DNA from: Cynocephalus volans
Lineage: Eukaryota; Chordata; Mammalia; Dermoptera; Cynocephalidae
DNA: 64,000 bases
Direction: 5' to 3'
Assembly: GCF_027409185.1 (NCBI RefSeq)
Contig: NC_084472.1
Span: forward strand, 45,681,427-45,745,426
The position numbers were made by a program, and so were the translations under genes. The stretch's first letter is position 1, and every line of letters starts with the position of its first letter. This document shows positions 54,594 to 64,000 of the stretch, piece by piece. Below the pieces are notes generated by a model, which had not been told where the DNA came from, did not search any database, and saw only the letters and a program-made list of their open reading frames with translations.

Positions 54594-57500
54594 TCAGCGG
54601 TCAGCACTGGAGCGCAGGTCGGTAGTGAGTGGGTCGTGCTGTATTGTTTGGTGCAGCATCAGTGCCAGTAATCCTGCTCGGTTTGTCATGGCTGTGCGAA
54701 CATTGCGCTCCTGCTCAAACAGCTCATCCAGCTTGTACCACTGCCAAGGGAGTGGAAGGAGCCATGAGAAGTGGCACCTGAAGGCCCACCTGACCCTGGC
54801 CACATCCAGCATCAAAACCTACCACACGCACGCGCTCCAAGTCCACTTCGGCACGCCGCAGCTTCTCCCAGCAGTAATGGCGATTGCACTGGCGCTTGGG
54901 AAGGCGGCAGAAGTCACCTGTGAGCTCAAAGACATCACGTACAAGGGGGCACCCGCATACCTCATCGGCTGGCACCTGCAGGGAGACCAGGGGTGGGGAT
55001 GAATAAGGTTGGCGAGGGAAGAGTCTAGAAACGGGCGCTTAGGGAGGAAGAAGGGAAGGAATGGAGAGTTCAGGGGAGGGTGAAGAAACATGGAAAAGGA
55101 GAGTGGAGGGTGATGCAGCAAGGAAAGTGAGAGGAATAGAAGTGGCTGGGTAAGGGAAAGGGAAGGAAGCAGGGCAGGTGAGGAAAAAAGGGATGAATGT
55201 GGGACAGTGAGGCAGGGAGGAAGGGCAGAATGGGGGGAGTTAAGAGAAAACCTTACTTTGGGGTCCCGTGAGTGCTCAGGGCATAGCACCTGGAGTCGCT
55301 TACAGTATGTTTTGCTCTGAGGATTGTAGACGTCACAGAAGAGTCGTGTGGCCCTGGGGTTTGGAGTAGAGAGAGGGGATGGAGACAGAGAAGGAAGAAG
55401 GCCAACCTATCCTTGCCCACGCCCCAGCTCCAGACACATTTCACTTCTGACCCCAGCCTCGACCCCCCTCCACTAACTGTGTGGCACCCTCACTCACCCT
55501 TCAATACGCGTGGGGTACATGGACCCAAAGGACGTCTGGCTCTCATACTGGAGGGATGAGCACAAATGGAAGGAACTGTGGATGTGTGCTGCATTCCCTC
55601 CCAAGACACCACCCAGACAGCAACTCTGTCCTGCGTGGCCCACTGACATTCCCACACTGTGCACCCCCTCAGGCTGACACCCTGACCTTGGCATAGCAGC
55701 GCTCCATGTGGCGCAAGGCAACACGTGGGTTGATAGGGTGCCCACAAGAGACGCAGAAGATTTGCAGGTCTGTGTCATCACTGTCACCCTCGTTGCTCTG
55801 TACGGAGTGGAAAAAAGATGAGGCCACATGGGACCAAGTACCAGGCCCTGCCGTGCTGGGCCCCTGCCTGCTCACCTCCTCATCCTCGCGCACAGCCTGC
55901 TGCTTGGCACGCACAATGATGGACTCAAGCTCGTGGAATCGGCGTTCCATTTCCTGGAGGCGGGTGCGGGCACTTTGCTGCTCACGGCGAATGCGTTCGA
56001 GCAGCTTCTTTCCATGCTCTTCAGCAATGCAGGGGCTCTGCTGCCATTGCTGGATGCGCTGGGGGAGGATCTCGTAGATGCGGCTGCAGGATGGCAGTGG
56101 GTGGGGTGCATGGCAGGGAACGTGGCAAGTAACAAGATGAGTGAGGTGACCAAAGGATGGCAAAATGGATTGGTGACTAAATGGTGAAAAAGTAAGTAAA
56201 TAGGTGACTGAATGGTAGATGGATGGGTGGGTGGGTAGATAAACAGGTGGGCATTTGGTTGACCGAATGGTGGTGAATAGGTGACTAATTGGTAGACATG
56301 GAGGGCTCTGTTCATGCCTACCTTGTACTTCCTAACTCCCTTTAACAACCCCCCCGCCCCCCCTATAATGACTCACTTGGCTGCCAGCTTCATGCCACAG
56401 TCATCTGAGCAATACTTGGAGCCAGGCTGGGCAGGGCGCACACAGCCAGGCCCCAGGCACTGCGGTAGTGATGCAGGGTCCTTGGCATCAGTCCTCTCTG
56501 GGTGTTTCCATTTGTCCTTATGCTTCTGTTTCTGCCGGTGCCGCTTGTATCTCTCCTCTTTCTACAGGGCAAGACAAGTAAGGACAGGGTGGAAGCGAAG
56601 TCAGCCCCAGACCCCTGTATCCCCCTCCATTCCAGCACTTTCTGGCTCTTGCCCCATTTAGCCCCTGACCTCTTCCTCTCCCTCCCCACCCCATTCTCTC
56701 TCGTTCCACATCCATTTTGCCCTCTCCATCACCTTCTTCTCAGACTTCTTCTCCCGACGCTTCACGTGCTTCACTTTTACTGCCCTCTTCCGCAGTGCAG
56801 GGTCCAGGAATGGGGACTCTTCTGTGTCGCTCATCCAGGGCTGCAGGCAGGGCACACATTGACCCATCTGCCCCACTCATGACAATGCTACCACCTACTC
56901 ATTGCCCAATCAGCCTTCCATATCCTCTGCCTCCTCTCTCCTCATTAGGGATTCTCTCTGCTTCTGTAACCTCCACCCTTCCACCATGAGATGCTAGTGC
57001 CTGCTCACCAGCCCATGGTCATCAAAGGCCCCTGCACAGAAGTCCTGGTACAGGTCGGGGTCCAGTGGTAGGTCCTCATCCGAGAGTGGCTCAGGTGTGG
57101 CTGTAGCCTCGGGTGGCTCCTTGATGGCTGATGATGCCACTACTCCCTCATCTTCACGGATGCGCCCCAGCTTCTGTGATGGCTGTGGCTGCTGTTGGGT
57201 GGGCAGTGGCCGGCGGGGCCTTGGCAGGGACTCTGAGGGTGTCACCGGCGAGAGCTGCGGGGCAGAATCTCAGGACTGGCCCTGACCGCCCTGCCCGCAT
57301 GCCCCGCCCCGCCCTGGGGGGCTGGACTCACCGAGGAAGGGAAGTACTTGTACGATTCCTGTGCCGGCAGGAGGAAGGCCCAGGTCAGCCCCACGTGGAT
57401 GGAGGGTGGCCTTGCCCTGGCCCCGCCCACCTAGCCTTGCCTTGCCTCCCCAGTTGCACCTGTCCCCCGATCCCTCACCACCAGGCCATGCTCAGCTCTG

Positions 57501-59742
57501 CCTGATCTGCCCTGACGTGCCTGACCACCTGAAAACAACTGGCCCCACCCTGCCCACCCAGGATTGTGGGGTCCTCCTGCCAACCCAGCACACCTGGTCA
57601 TGCCCCATTCATCTGGACATGCCAGGTCCCTTCCCTGGATACAATTAGGCCCCACCCCACCTGGCCCATCCATGCCTAGCTTCAAGCAGCCCTTCTTGGA
57701 CCCAACAGCCCTCCACCACCCCAACCTGACCTGGCCCAGCTCTGTCCTTGCTCACCCGGGCCCGTAGCTGGCACTGACGCAGTCGGCACTTCTGCCGGAT
57801 CTTGTTTGGGCCCCCAAACTTCTTCATGTCCCGGCAAAAGTCACAGTGGCCACAGTCCTCAGTGCGTCGGCATGCCTCACACTCACCACACATGCGGGCT
57901 GACCTTTTAATCTGCTGCTGCTGCTGGTGATGCTGGAGGAAGATGCCCGGAAGAGATATCAACAACCCAAGGAGAGCCCAAGATAGGACCACTTTACCCA
58001 TCCCAAACACTGCAGCCACTCACCTGGCTGGGTGTGGCTACCAAGGGCTGTGGAGACGATTTGTGGGGCGAAGCAGAGCCCCGAGCAAGCATGGCCCCAA
58101 CCCCTGTCCCTGACCCTGCCCGGCGCTGCAGGTCCGGATCTGGGACAGGCCTCTTGCGCCCTCCACCCTCATCCCGGGGCTCACTGCCGTCCCGCTCATT
58201 GCTGTCTCGCTCCCGTGACTTCTTGTGCCGATAGCGAATTTCCAGTTTGGGGTCTTTCTCTGTGGGACAAAGGGTGAGGCCAAGGTGGGTTTGCATGGGG
58301 GGCTTGAGTGGTCCCAGACCCACTTTCTTCTTTTGCTTTCCCTTACTGTCCCACGTACTTGCTCTACTCCCTGGATCCAGGGCAGAGCTACCCCTTCCTG
58401 TGGGATCCTCTATTAATGCTCACAGTGGAGCCCCAATTCCAGCTCACCTCAGACCAGCAATCACTCTGCCCATGGACATAACGTAGCTACTCCCCATGAC
58501 CCAACCTCCCAGCCTCACCTGCCTTCCCTGTGCACCCCACACCCCTTACCTCGGCACTCCCGACAGTACCACTCCCGTATGGCCTTGGCCATCTTCTCAG
58601 TGATGCGGATGCAGTCCCCATGAAACCACTCATTGCAGTTATCACACCCACTGCACAGGATGGAGCAGGTAGTGGAGAGGTGAGGGGCACGACCCATCAG
58701 CCTCACCCAACCTTGCCAGGTGTCAGTCCCACCCACCTCTCCCAGGCTCACATCATGAAGCAGTTGATGTCTGGTTTGCGGCAAATACAGTAGATGGGCG
58801 CATTCTCCCCATTCTCTGACTTGCTGTCCTCCCCAGTATCTGGAGGTTCTGGGTCTGAACCATCTCCCTCCTGTGGGACATCCCCATTATGGCTCCTTAA
58901 AAAACTCCCGTCATGTTGGCACATCCCCCAGTACAGCCCCATCACAGCTCAACGCAGATCCCCACTCAGCCCATAGACTTCTCATCATGGCTCTAAATCT
59001 TGCCATCGTGGCTCCCACAGACCCCCACCACTCTGTCAATATCCCTGTACTCTGCTTATAAATCTCCACCACTGTCCCAGCCCTCCCGTCACTCACCCCA
59101 CGGAAACACTATCTACACTCCAGAACGGCTCATAACAAACCTCCACATATATTCACCACATATCGCCCCATCAGGGGTTTTCGCAGACACCACATGGTTT
59201 ATTCCACAGACTTCCTATCACAGTTCCCGCAGATCCCCCGCTACTTACCCCACAGACCCCACCCCCAGCCACACCCCCGATCACGGCTGTCCAGGGATCC
59301 CTCGACACGGGCTCCTAATCACGGCTCACTACAGACTGCCCGATACGGCTCATTGCAGACCCTCTGCTCAAAGAGCCCCCATCAGTTTCTCACGGAACTG
59401 CCTCCGGAGTCACCACTAAACTTCCATTACGGAACCCCATAATGGTTCATCACAGAACTCCAAGACGGTTCTCCACAGTCCCCACGTTTGTCCTCACACT
59501 CCAGTCACGGCTCACCACAGGCCCCCCCCCCCATTCTGTCCGCAGACTCCAGTCACGGCCCACCACAGACCCCACGATTCTGTCCACACACTCCAGTCAC
59601 GGCTCACCACAGACCCCCCCATCCTACCCAGGCTCCGGTTACGGCTCACCACAGACCCCCACGCGTCTGTGACAGATCCCACCATTACCAACTCCACCGA
59701 CTTCTACCGCCGAACCCGTCCCCGCACCCCGTACTCACCATA
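54594..59742 (-). CDS. CXXC1: CXXC1 (CFP1), CpG-binding subunit of SET1 complexes, complete
   Basis: Binds unmethylated CpG and H3K4me3 and recruits SETD1A/SETD1B H3K4 methyltransferase. Coding exons, minus strand: 59740-59742 (ATG only), 58752-58870, 58550-58650, 58024-58259, 57756-57932, 57332-57358, 57009-57254, 56733-56840, 56377-56561, 55876-56083, 55687-55797, 55498-55547, 55257-55353, 54823-54975, 54594-54740. These total 1968 bases, 655 codons plus stop; all borders are GT-AG and phases fit. The PHD finger is at residues 28-75 ([28 protein letters not shown]). The CXXC finger is near 160-210 ([21 protein letters not shown] with KKFGG). A short polyglutamine (5 Q) precedes it. Basic [21 protein letters not shown], a coiled coil near 420-470 and the Cys/His-rich C-terminus follow, ending [10 protein letters not shown]. 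Exon 1 contributes only the initiator Met. The 3' end lies about 1 kb from the MBD1 promoter, head to tail. Confidence 0.96.
58880..59670. repeat. Minisatellite in CXXC1 intron 1
   Basis: Units of about 40-45 bases built on CTCCAGTCACGGCTCACCAC AGACCCC are clearest at 59,505, 59,546, 59,590 and 59,632. Older, degenerate units (ATCATGGCTC, CATCGTGGCTCCCACAGACC) extend left to about 58,880. Confidence 0.7.
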
Positions 59743-60300
59743 TCACCACTCTCGGCACACCCGCTCGCGAGTCCCGCCAGCGACCCGCAAAGCTGTATAG
59801 ACCACTCGGCGGCGTCCGCAACGGTTGCAAAGGCGCCCGCTACTACTTCCGCTTCTGGTCGTGCCTCCCGGACACTGTACTCCTATTGCGCAGGCCCCGT
59901 GTGTCGGCTCCGCGGCAAACAAGTGGGTTGCTCGCCCGGAGATGCCAAATGTCCCTCAGGGGCCGCCATCTTGACCATCGAGTCCGTACGATGGCTGAGT
60001 CCGTACGTTCGCTGAAACATGGCCGCGCCAGTATCGCGGCTTTCCGAGGGCGCGGCCACCTTGTTGGTCGAGTCCGTACGGTGGCAGCTTGTGCTGCCTT
60101 GGCGTTAGAGGCAACATGGCAGCACCTACTGCGCGACTTCCACGCAGATGCCGTCATCTTGGAATCTGATTCCGTAAGTGGGCCGAGTCCATACGTTCCA
60201 GGTGACATATGGCGGCGTCCTAATCGCCGCTTCCTAAGGACGCCGCCATCTTGGCGGCCGATATCGTACATCGGCCGCTTGTCTTGCAAAGAGGTTCACA
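59743..60300 (-). promoter_or_regulatory. CXXC1 CpG-island promoter with YY1-like motif cluster
   Basis: CpG-dense, TATA-less sequence immediately upstream of the CXXC1 initiator exon. It carries GCCGCCATCTTG-type YY1 motifs at 59963-59973, 60151-60162 and 60242-60253, reverse-type motifs (AACATGGCCGC, CAACATGGCAG, CATATGGCGGC) near 60017, 60112 and 60206, and a repeated GAGTCCGTACG. Transcription start is not directly visible; no coding exon of another gene is recognised here. Confidence 0.7.
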
Positions 60301-60397
60301 GGTAAAGTGCTCCCCAAACACTAAGTGGATCAAGTCTCATTCATTCCTCCATTCAATCACTTTCCTGTTCCATATGTGTTATTGGGGCGCCGGCAGG

Positions 60398-60988
60398 TGT
60401 AGAGGAAAATATAACTTTAACATGTGCAATTTGCTTCTGTACCAATGCTTGCTTAAAACAGGAAAACATAACTAATGCCATTTTAAGTACATGAGCCATC
60501 TTAAGTAAAGCAGCTTCTAAAGGGTCATGCAGAGGCCAAGCATAGTTAAGGAGGCGGGCCCAGGCACGCTAGATAAGCTAGATTCCAGGAAGGGAGTAAC
60601 CACCGAAAATACACCCAGTTCCAGGAAGAACTGACCAGTCCCTTATCTAGAGGCCACCTGGTCTGACCACAAGGAAGATAAATGATTAGGCAATACATTA
60701 TTCCTTGTCAGTGTGCTAGCCTGCTAAAAGCCACCAATGAATTTAAAGGTCACCTCAGATGACTAATAAGCAATATACAACTCATTCTGTTGCCAAAGTC
60801 TGTCTAAAAAATAGTATAAAAAGTGCCTGTGTTAAGGGCTGGGGGCCCGCTCTTGTTCAGGAGACTGAGCGACCCCAGCATGCTGAAATAAACTCCTCTT
60901 GCTTGATTGCAACCGTCTCTGTCTCGTGGTCTTTGTGAGGTGAGCCATCCCGATGTGTGGGAGTTGTGCACGGTGCACAAGTCTTACA
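60398..60988 (+). mobile_element. Solo ERV1-type LTR
   Basis: TG...CA ends (TGTAGAGGAAAAT to GTCTTACA) with 4 bp duplications CAGG at 60394-60397 and 60989-60992. TATA-like TAGTATAAAAAG near 60,808 and AATAAA at 60887-60892, then a U5-like CTCTGTCTCGTGGTCTTTGTG. The 4 bp duplication and layout fit gammaretrovirus-like ERVs. No internal genes. Confidence 0.75.
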
Positions 60989-60992
60989 CAGG

Positions 60993-62180
60993 CTTTGTGT
61001 GTGTCTTGCGCGGCGACGTTAACCAGTCCCCACCGTTGTCGCCGACTTGACCTGCCACCACTATTTCCCGCTCTCACTTCTCCTCCTAGTTCTTCACTCA
61101 GGCCTGGCACGGTTCATCTTTTACTTATTTTATTTTTTATTGAAACATAATTCTTAAACTAATTTCAAATTTTATTTTAGTTCTGTAAGTTGCACAATAG
61201 AGTAGCATCATAAATACAGATTACTTATCCATTTCATTGAACATTTTCAAATGTTATTCTAAATAAAGTTGCAACGGAACATAGACCTTAAACATACATC
61301 TTTATGTTCATCCATGATTATCTCCATAGAGATAAAGCTATATGAGTAGAATTACCTTACAATTGAGTATAAATATTCTAAGATATGTCGAAATTTATAG
61401 GAGGCTATTGATTTGGACTGAGCTCCTAACTGATAGGAGAGGTGGGCCCAGCTCGTAACTAGGCCTAACAAAGCAAACTAAAATGGAGTTACTCATGTTA
61501 AGGTTCCACGTCACCAAGCCAAAACTAAGTTGTTTATGTAACCTTTTGATGATTCAGGAGAGAGAGATAACAGCCAAATCCCCAAAAAAGCCAGTTTTAG
61601 CCGGCATGATAAGGAAGTCCCCTTTGCTTTAACCCTTGCAAAAAGTGCCCAGCCTACGCCAGCCTCCAGAAAAAGAAAAGTAACCAGAAGTAATCTGCTT
61701 TTTTCTATTGTTCTGTTTCCTTGTTCCCACCTTACAAAACCCACTGTTCTGCTATTACCCAGGGGAAGCCCTCTTTCTATTTTGTAGAATGGAGGCTGCT
61801 CAATTCATGAATCTCAAAAGCGAGTGAGATCTATAACTAAATTTGTTGGAACAGTGGAATGACTTTTTTATTAACCCCTTTTTCCAGAGGACTTAAACCT
61901 CACATAAATTGTAGAATATTGTTCTTATAGGCTATATTTTGTATTCTTCTTTATGTAACTACTAGGATATTATGATGGTTATAATAAAGATTATATGACA
62001 GTATTATTAGAAGCCAAAAAAAAATTTGTTGTAATTTTGACAGACAGTTGTTAGGAGAGGTGGGCCCAGCTCTACCAACGACTCCTAGGAGAGAGATGGA
62101 AGGCTTCCAGGTACTTGTGACAAACAGCAAGTTTGAGAGAAATATCTAAAATTCAATTGTAGAATCATGCTTAGCCCTTC
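60993..62180. other. Intergenic sequence right of the LTR
   Basis: No gene found. TAGGAGAGGTGGGCCCAGCT occurs twice (about 61,434 and 62,051), suggesting unassigned LTR or other repeat pieces; CAAAAGCGAGTGAGATC near 61,815 is LTR-like in texture. Family not assigned. Confidence 0.4.
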
Positions 62181-62189
62181 GATTCTTCT

Positions 62190-62262
62190 TTTTTCTTTCT
62201 TTTTTTTTTTTTTTCTGGTGGTTGGCTGGTACAGGAATCTGAACGCTTAACACTTCAATTCT
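62190..62262 (-). mobile_element. Partial SINE with A tail
   Basis: T run then GGTTGGCTGGTACAGGAATC TGAACGC on the plus strand, the reverse of the SINE right arm. Confidence 0.6.
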
Positions 62263-62324
62263 AGTTTGCCAGCGAGCACAGAGAAAATCAGTACTCAAAT
62301 AATTTACTGATGCATATATACAGT

Positions 62325-62437
62325 AGCCTCTCCTTATCTGTGGTTTCATATTCTATGGTTTCAGTTACCCAGGGTCAACCGTGGTCTAAAAATATTAAGT
62401 GGAAATTCCAGAAATAAACAGTTGATAAGTTTAGTAC
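62325..62437 (+). mobile_element. Tigger-like fragment
   Basis: GTTTCAGTTACCCAGGGTCA, ACCGTGGTCTAAAAATATTA and TTCCAGAAATAAACAG match one end of a common Tigger element; joined directly to the old L1. Confidence 0.6.
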
Positions 62438-62439
62438 TG

Positions 62440-64000
62440 CTTTTGCATAATCCTATAGGTTTTGGTAAGTTGTGTTTGTATTTTCATTTGTTTCAAGGAG
62501 TTTTTTGATTTCCTGCTTTATTTCTTCTTTGATCCTTTTGGTCATTTAGGAGCATTTTGTTTAATTTCCATGAATTAGTATACTTTCCAAAGTTTATTTG
62601 TTGTTAATTTCTAACTTTATTCCATTGTGTTCTGAAAGGATACTTGATATGATTTCAGTCTTTTTAAATTTGTTGAGACTTAATTTGTAGACTAACATCT
62701 TGTGTATCCTGGAGAATGATCCGTGTGCTCATGAGAAGAATGTATATTCTGTCATTGTTGGATGAAATGTTCTGTATATGTCTGTCAAGTCCATTTGGTC
62801 TAAAGTGCTGTTTAAATCCAATATTTCTTTGCTGATTCTTTGTCTAGATGATCTGTCCAATGCTGAGAGTGGCATGTTAACATTCCCAGCTATCACTGTG
62901 TTGGGGTCTATCTCTCCCCTGAGATCCAATAACAGTTGCTTTATAAATCTGGGTGCTCCAACGTTGGGTGCATATGTATTTTTGATTGTTATATCTTCTT
63001 GATGCATTGATCCTTTTTTCATTATATAGTGTCCTTCTTTGTCTCTTTTTCTAGTTCTTGGTTTGAAGTCTATTTTATCTGTTATAAGTATGGTGGCTCC
63101 TGCTCATTTTTGGTTTCCATAAGTGTGGAATGTCTTTCCATCCTTTCACTATTAGTCTATGTGTGTCTTTATTGGTGAAGTGAGTTTCTTGCAGACAGCA
63201 TATAGTTGGGTCTAGTTTTTTAATCCATTCAGCCAGTCTGTATCTTTTAAGAGGGGAATTTAATCCATTTACATTAAGGGTTGTTCTTGAAAAGTATTGC
63301 CTTATTGCTGCCATTTTATTAATTTCTTTATGGTTGTTTTATATTTCTTTTGTTCCTTTCTTTCCTTTTTATTATTTATCTTTGCTGTTGGGTGTTTTTT
63401 TGTAGTGATAAAACACATTTTCTTTCTCCTTCACATTTGTGTATCTGTTCTACTAGCGGTTTTTATTCTCTCTTGTGTATTTATGGTGACACATATCTCC
63501 CTTTTGATTATAAATGTAGGACTCCCTTGAGGATTTTTTGAAGGGCTGGTTTTGTGGTGGTGAATTCCAGAGTTTTTGTTTGTCTAGGAAAGACAGTATT
63601 TCTCCTTCACTTCTGAAGGAAAGCTTTGCTGGATATAGTATTCTTGATTGGCAGGGTTGTTTTTTTTTTCTTTTAGCACTTTGAATATGTCATCCCCCTC
63701 TCTCTCCTGGCATGTTGGGTTTCTGTTGAAAAGTCTGCTGTTAGCCTGATGGGGATTCCCTTACAGGTGATTTGACACTTTTTTCTTGCTGTTTTTAGAA
63801 TTCTTTCTTTGTCTTTGACTTTTGATTATTTGACTTTGTGTCTCAGAGAGGTCCTTTTTGGGTTGAATCTGTTTAAGGATCTTTGAGCTTCTTGGATCAG
63901 TAAAATTATATCTCTCCTAATATTTGGGAAGTTTTCAGCTATTATTTCATTAAATGGACTTTCAATGCCTTTTTCTTTCTCTTCCCCTTCTGGTACACCC
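62440..64000 (-). mobile_element. Old L1, minus strand, running off the right edge
   Basis: Reverse strand holds part of ORF2 endonuclease (TLNVNGLNSPLKRYRLAEWI near 63,280; [28 protein letters not shown] near 62,750) and, right of about 63,340, the C-terminal half of ORF1. Stops and frameshifts throughout. It is truncated at its ORF2 side near 62,440; the ORF1 start lies beyond the window. Confidence 0.85.

Noticed and set aside
59505-59670. CRISPR-like spaced repeats
   Set aside because: Units are imperfect, spacers are themselves repeat sequence, and the context is a mammalian intron; it is a minisatellite.
59488-60305. Plus-strand frames over the CXXC1 minisatellite and promoter
   Set aside because: Low-complexity products of tandem units and CpG-rich DNA; no family resemblance.

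Overview
This is a 64 kb piece of placental-mammal chromosome, in the MBD1-CXXC1-CFAP53 neighbourhood (human 18q21.1 by known synteny). All three genes read on the minus strand, with GT-AG introns. Repeats are dense: L1, MIR, MER5A/Tigger-like DNA elements, a mariner, ERV solo LTRs, and dimeric SINEs whose heads resemble tRNA-Ile. SINEs of that type are known from dermopterans, so a colugo is my tentative guess. It rests on recalled SINE structure, not on a search.

Layout. About 1-38,640: CFAP53 (CCDC11) exons 7 to 1 (the last exon lies beyond the left edge), with introns swollen by transposons. The main blocks are a four-deep nest (about 5.2-15.7 kb: old L1 <- solo LTR and mariner <- full-length L1-A) and a 7.0 kb L1-B insertion (24,453-31,471) bounded by a 17 bp target duplication. 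39.0-44.4 kb: a diverged second copy of the 31.9-38.4 kb CFAP53 region; the 3' exons of MBD1 lie inside this copy. 43,149-53.4 kb: MBD1, 15 coding exons assembling to 605 codons plus stop. 54.3-59.9 kb: CXXC1/CFP1, 15 coding exons, 655 codons plus stop. 59.8-60.3 kb: the CXXC1 CpG promoter. From 60.4 kb to the right edge: a solo ERV1-type LTR, unassigned repeats and an old minus-strand L1.

How the genes relate. MBD1 (methyl-CpG and CpG binding, repression) and CXXC1 (unmethylated-CpG binding subunit of the SET1 H3K4 methyltransferase complexes) are neighbours that both carry CXXC zinc fingers and read CpG status in opposite ways. CFAP53 is a coiled-coil cilium/axoneme protein; an RFX X-box-like motif lies just upstream of its start.

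The most interesting observation is the ancient tandem duplication that links CFAP53 and MBD1. A relic of the MBD1 last exon lies in CFAP53 intron 1, a relic of CFAP53 exon 3 lies downstream of MBD1, and the MBD1 penultimate coding exon is homologous, in inverted orientation, to the CFAP53 X-box promoter segment. Other notable points are three nonsense codons shared by two separate L1 copies, a probable 5' transduction in L1-B, and a cluster of YY1-like and GAGTCCGTACG motifs in the CXXC1 promoter.
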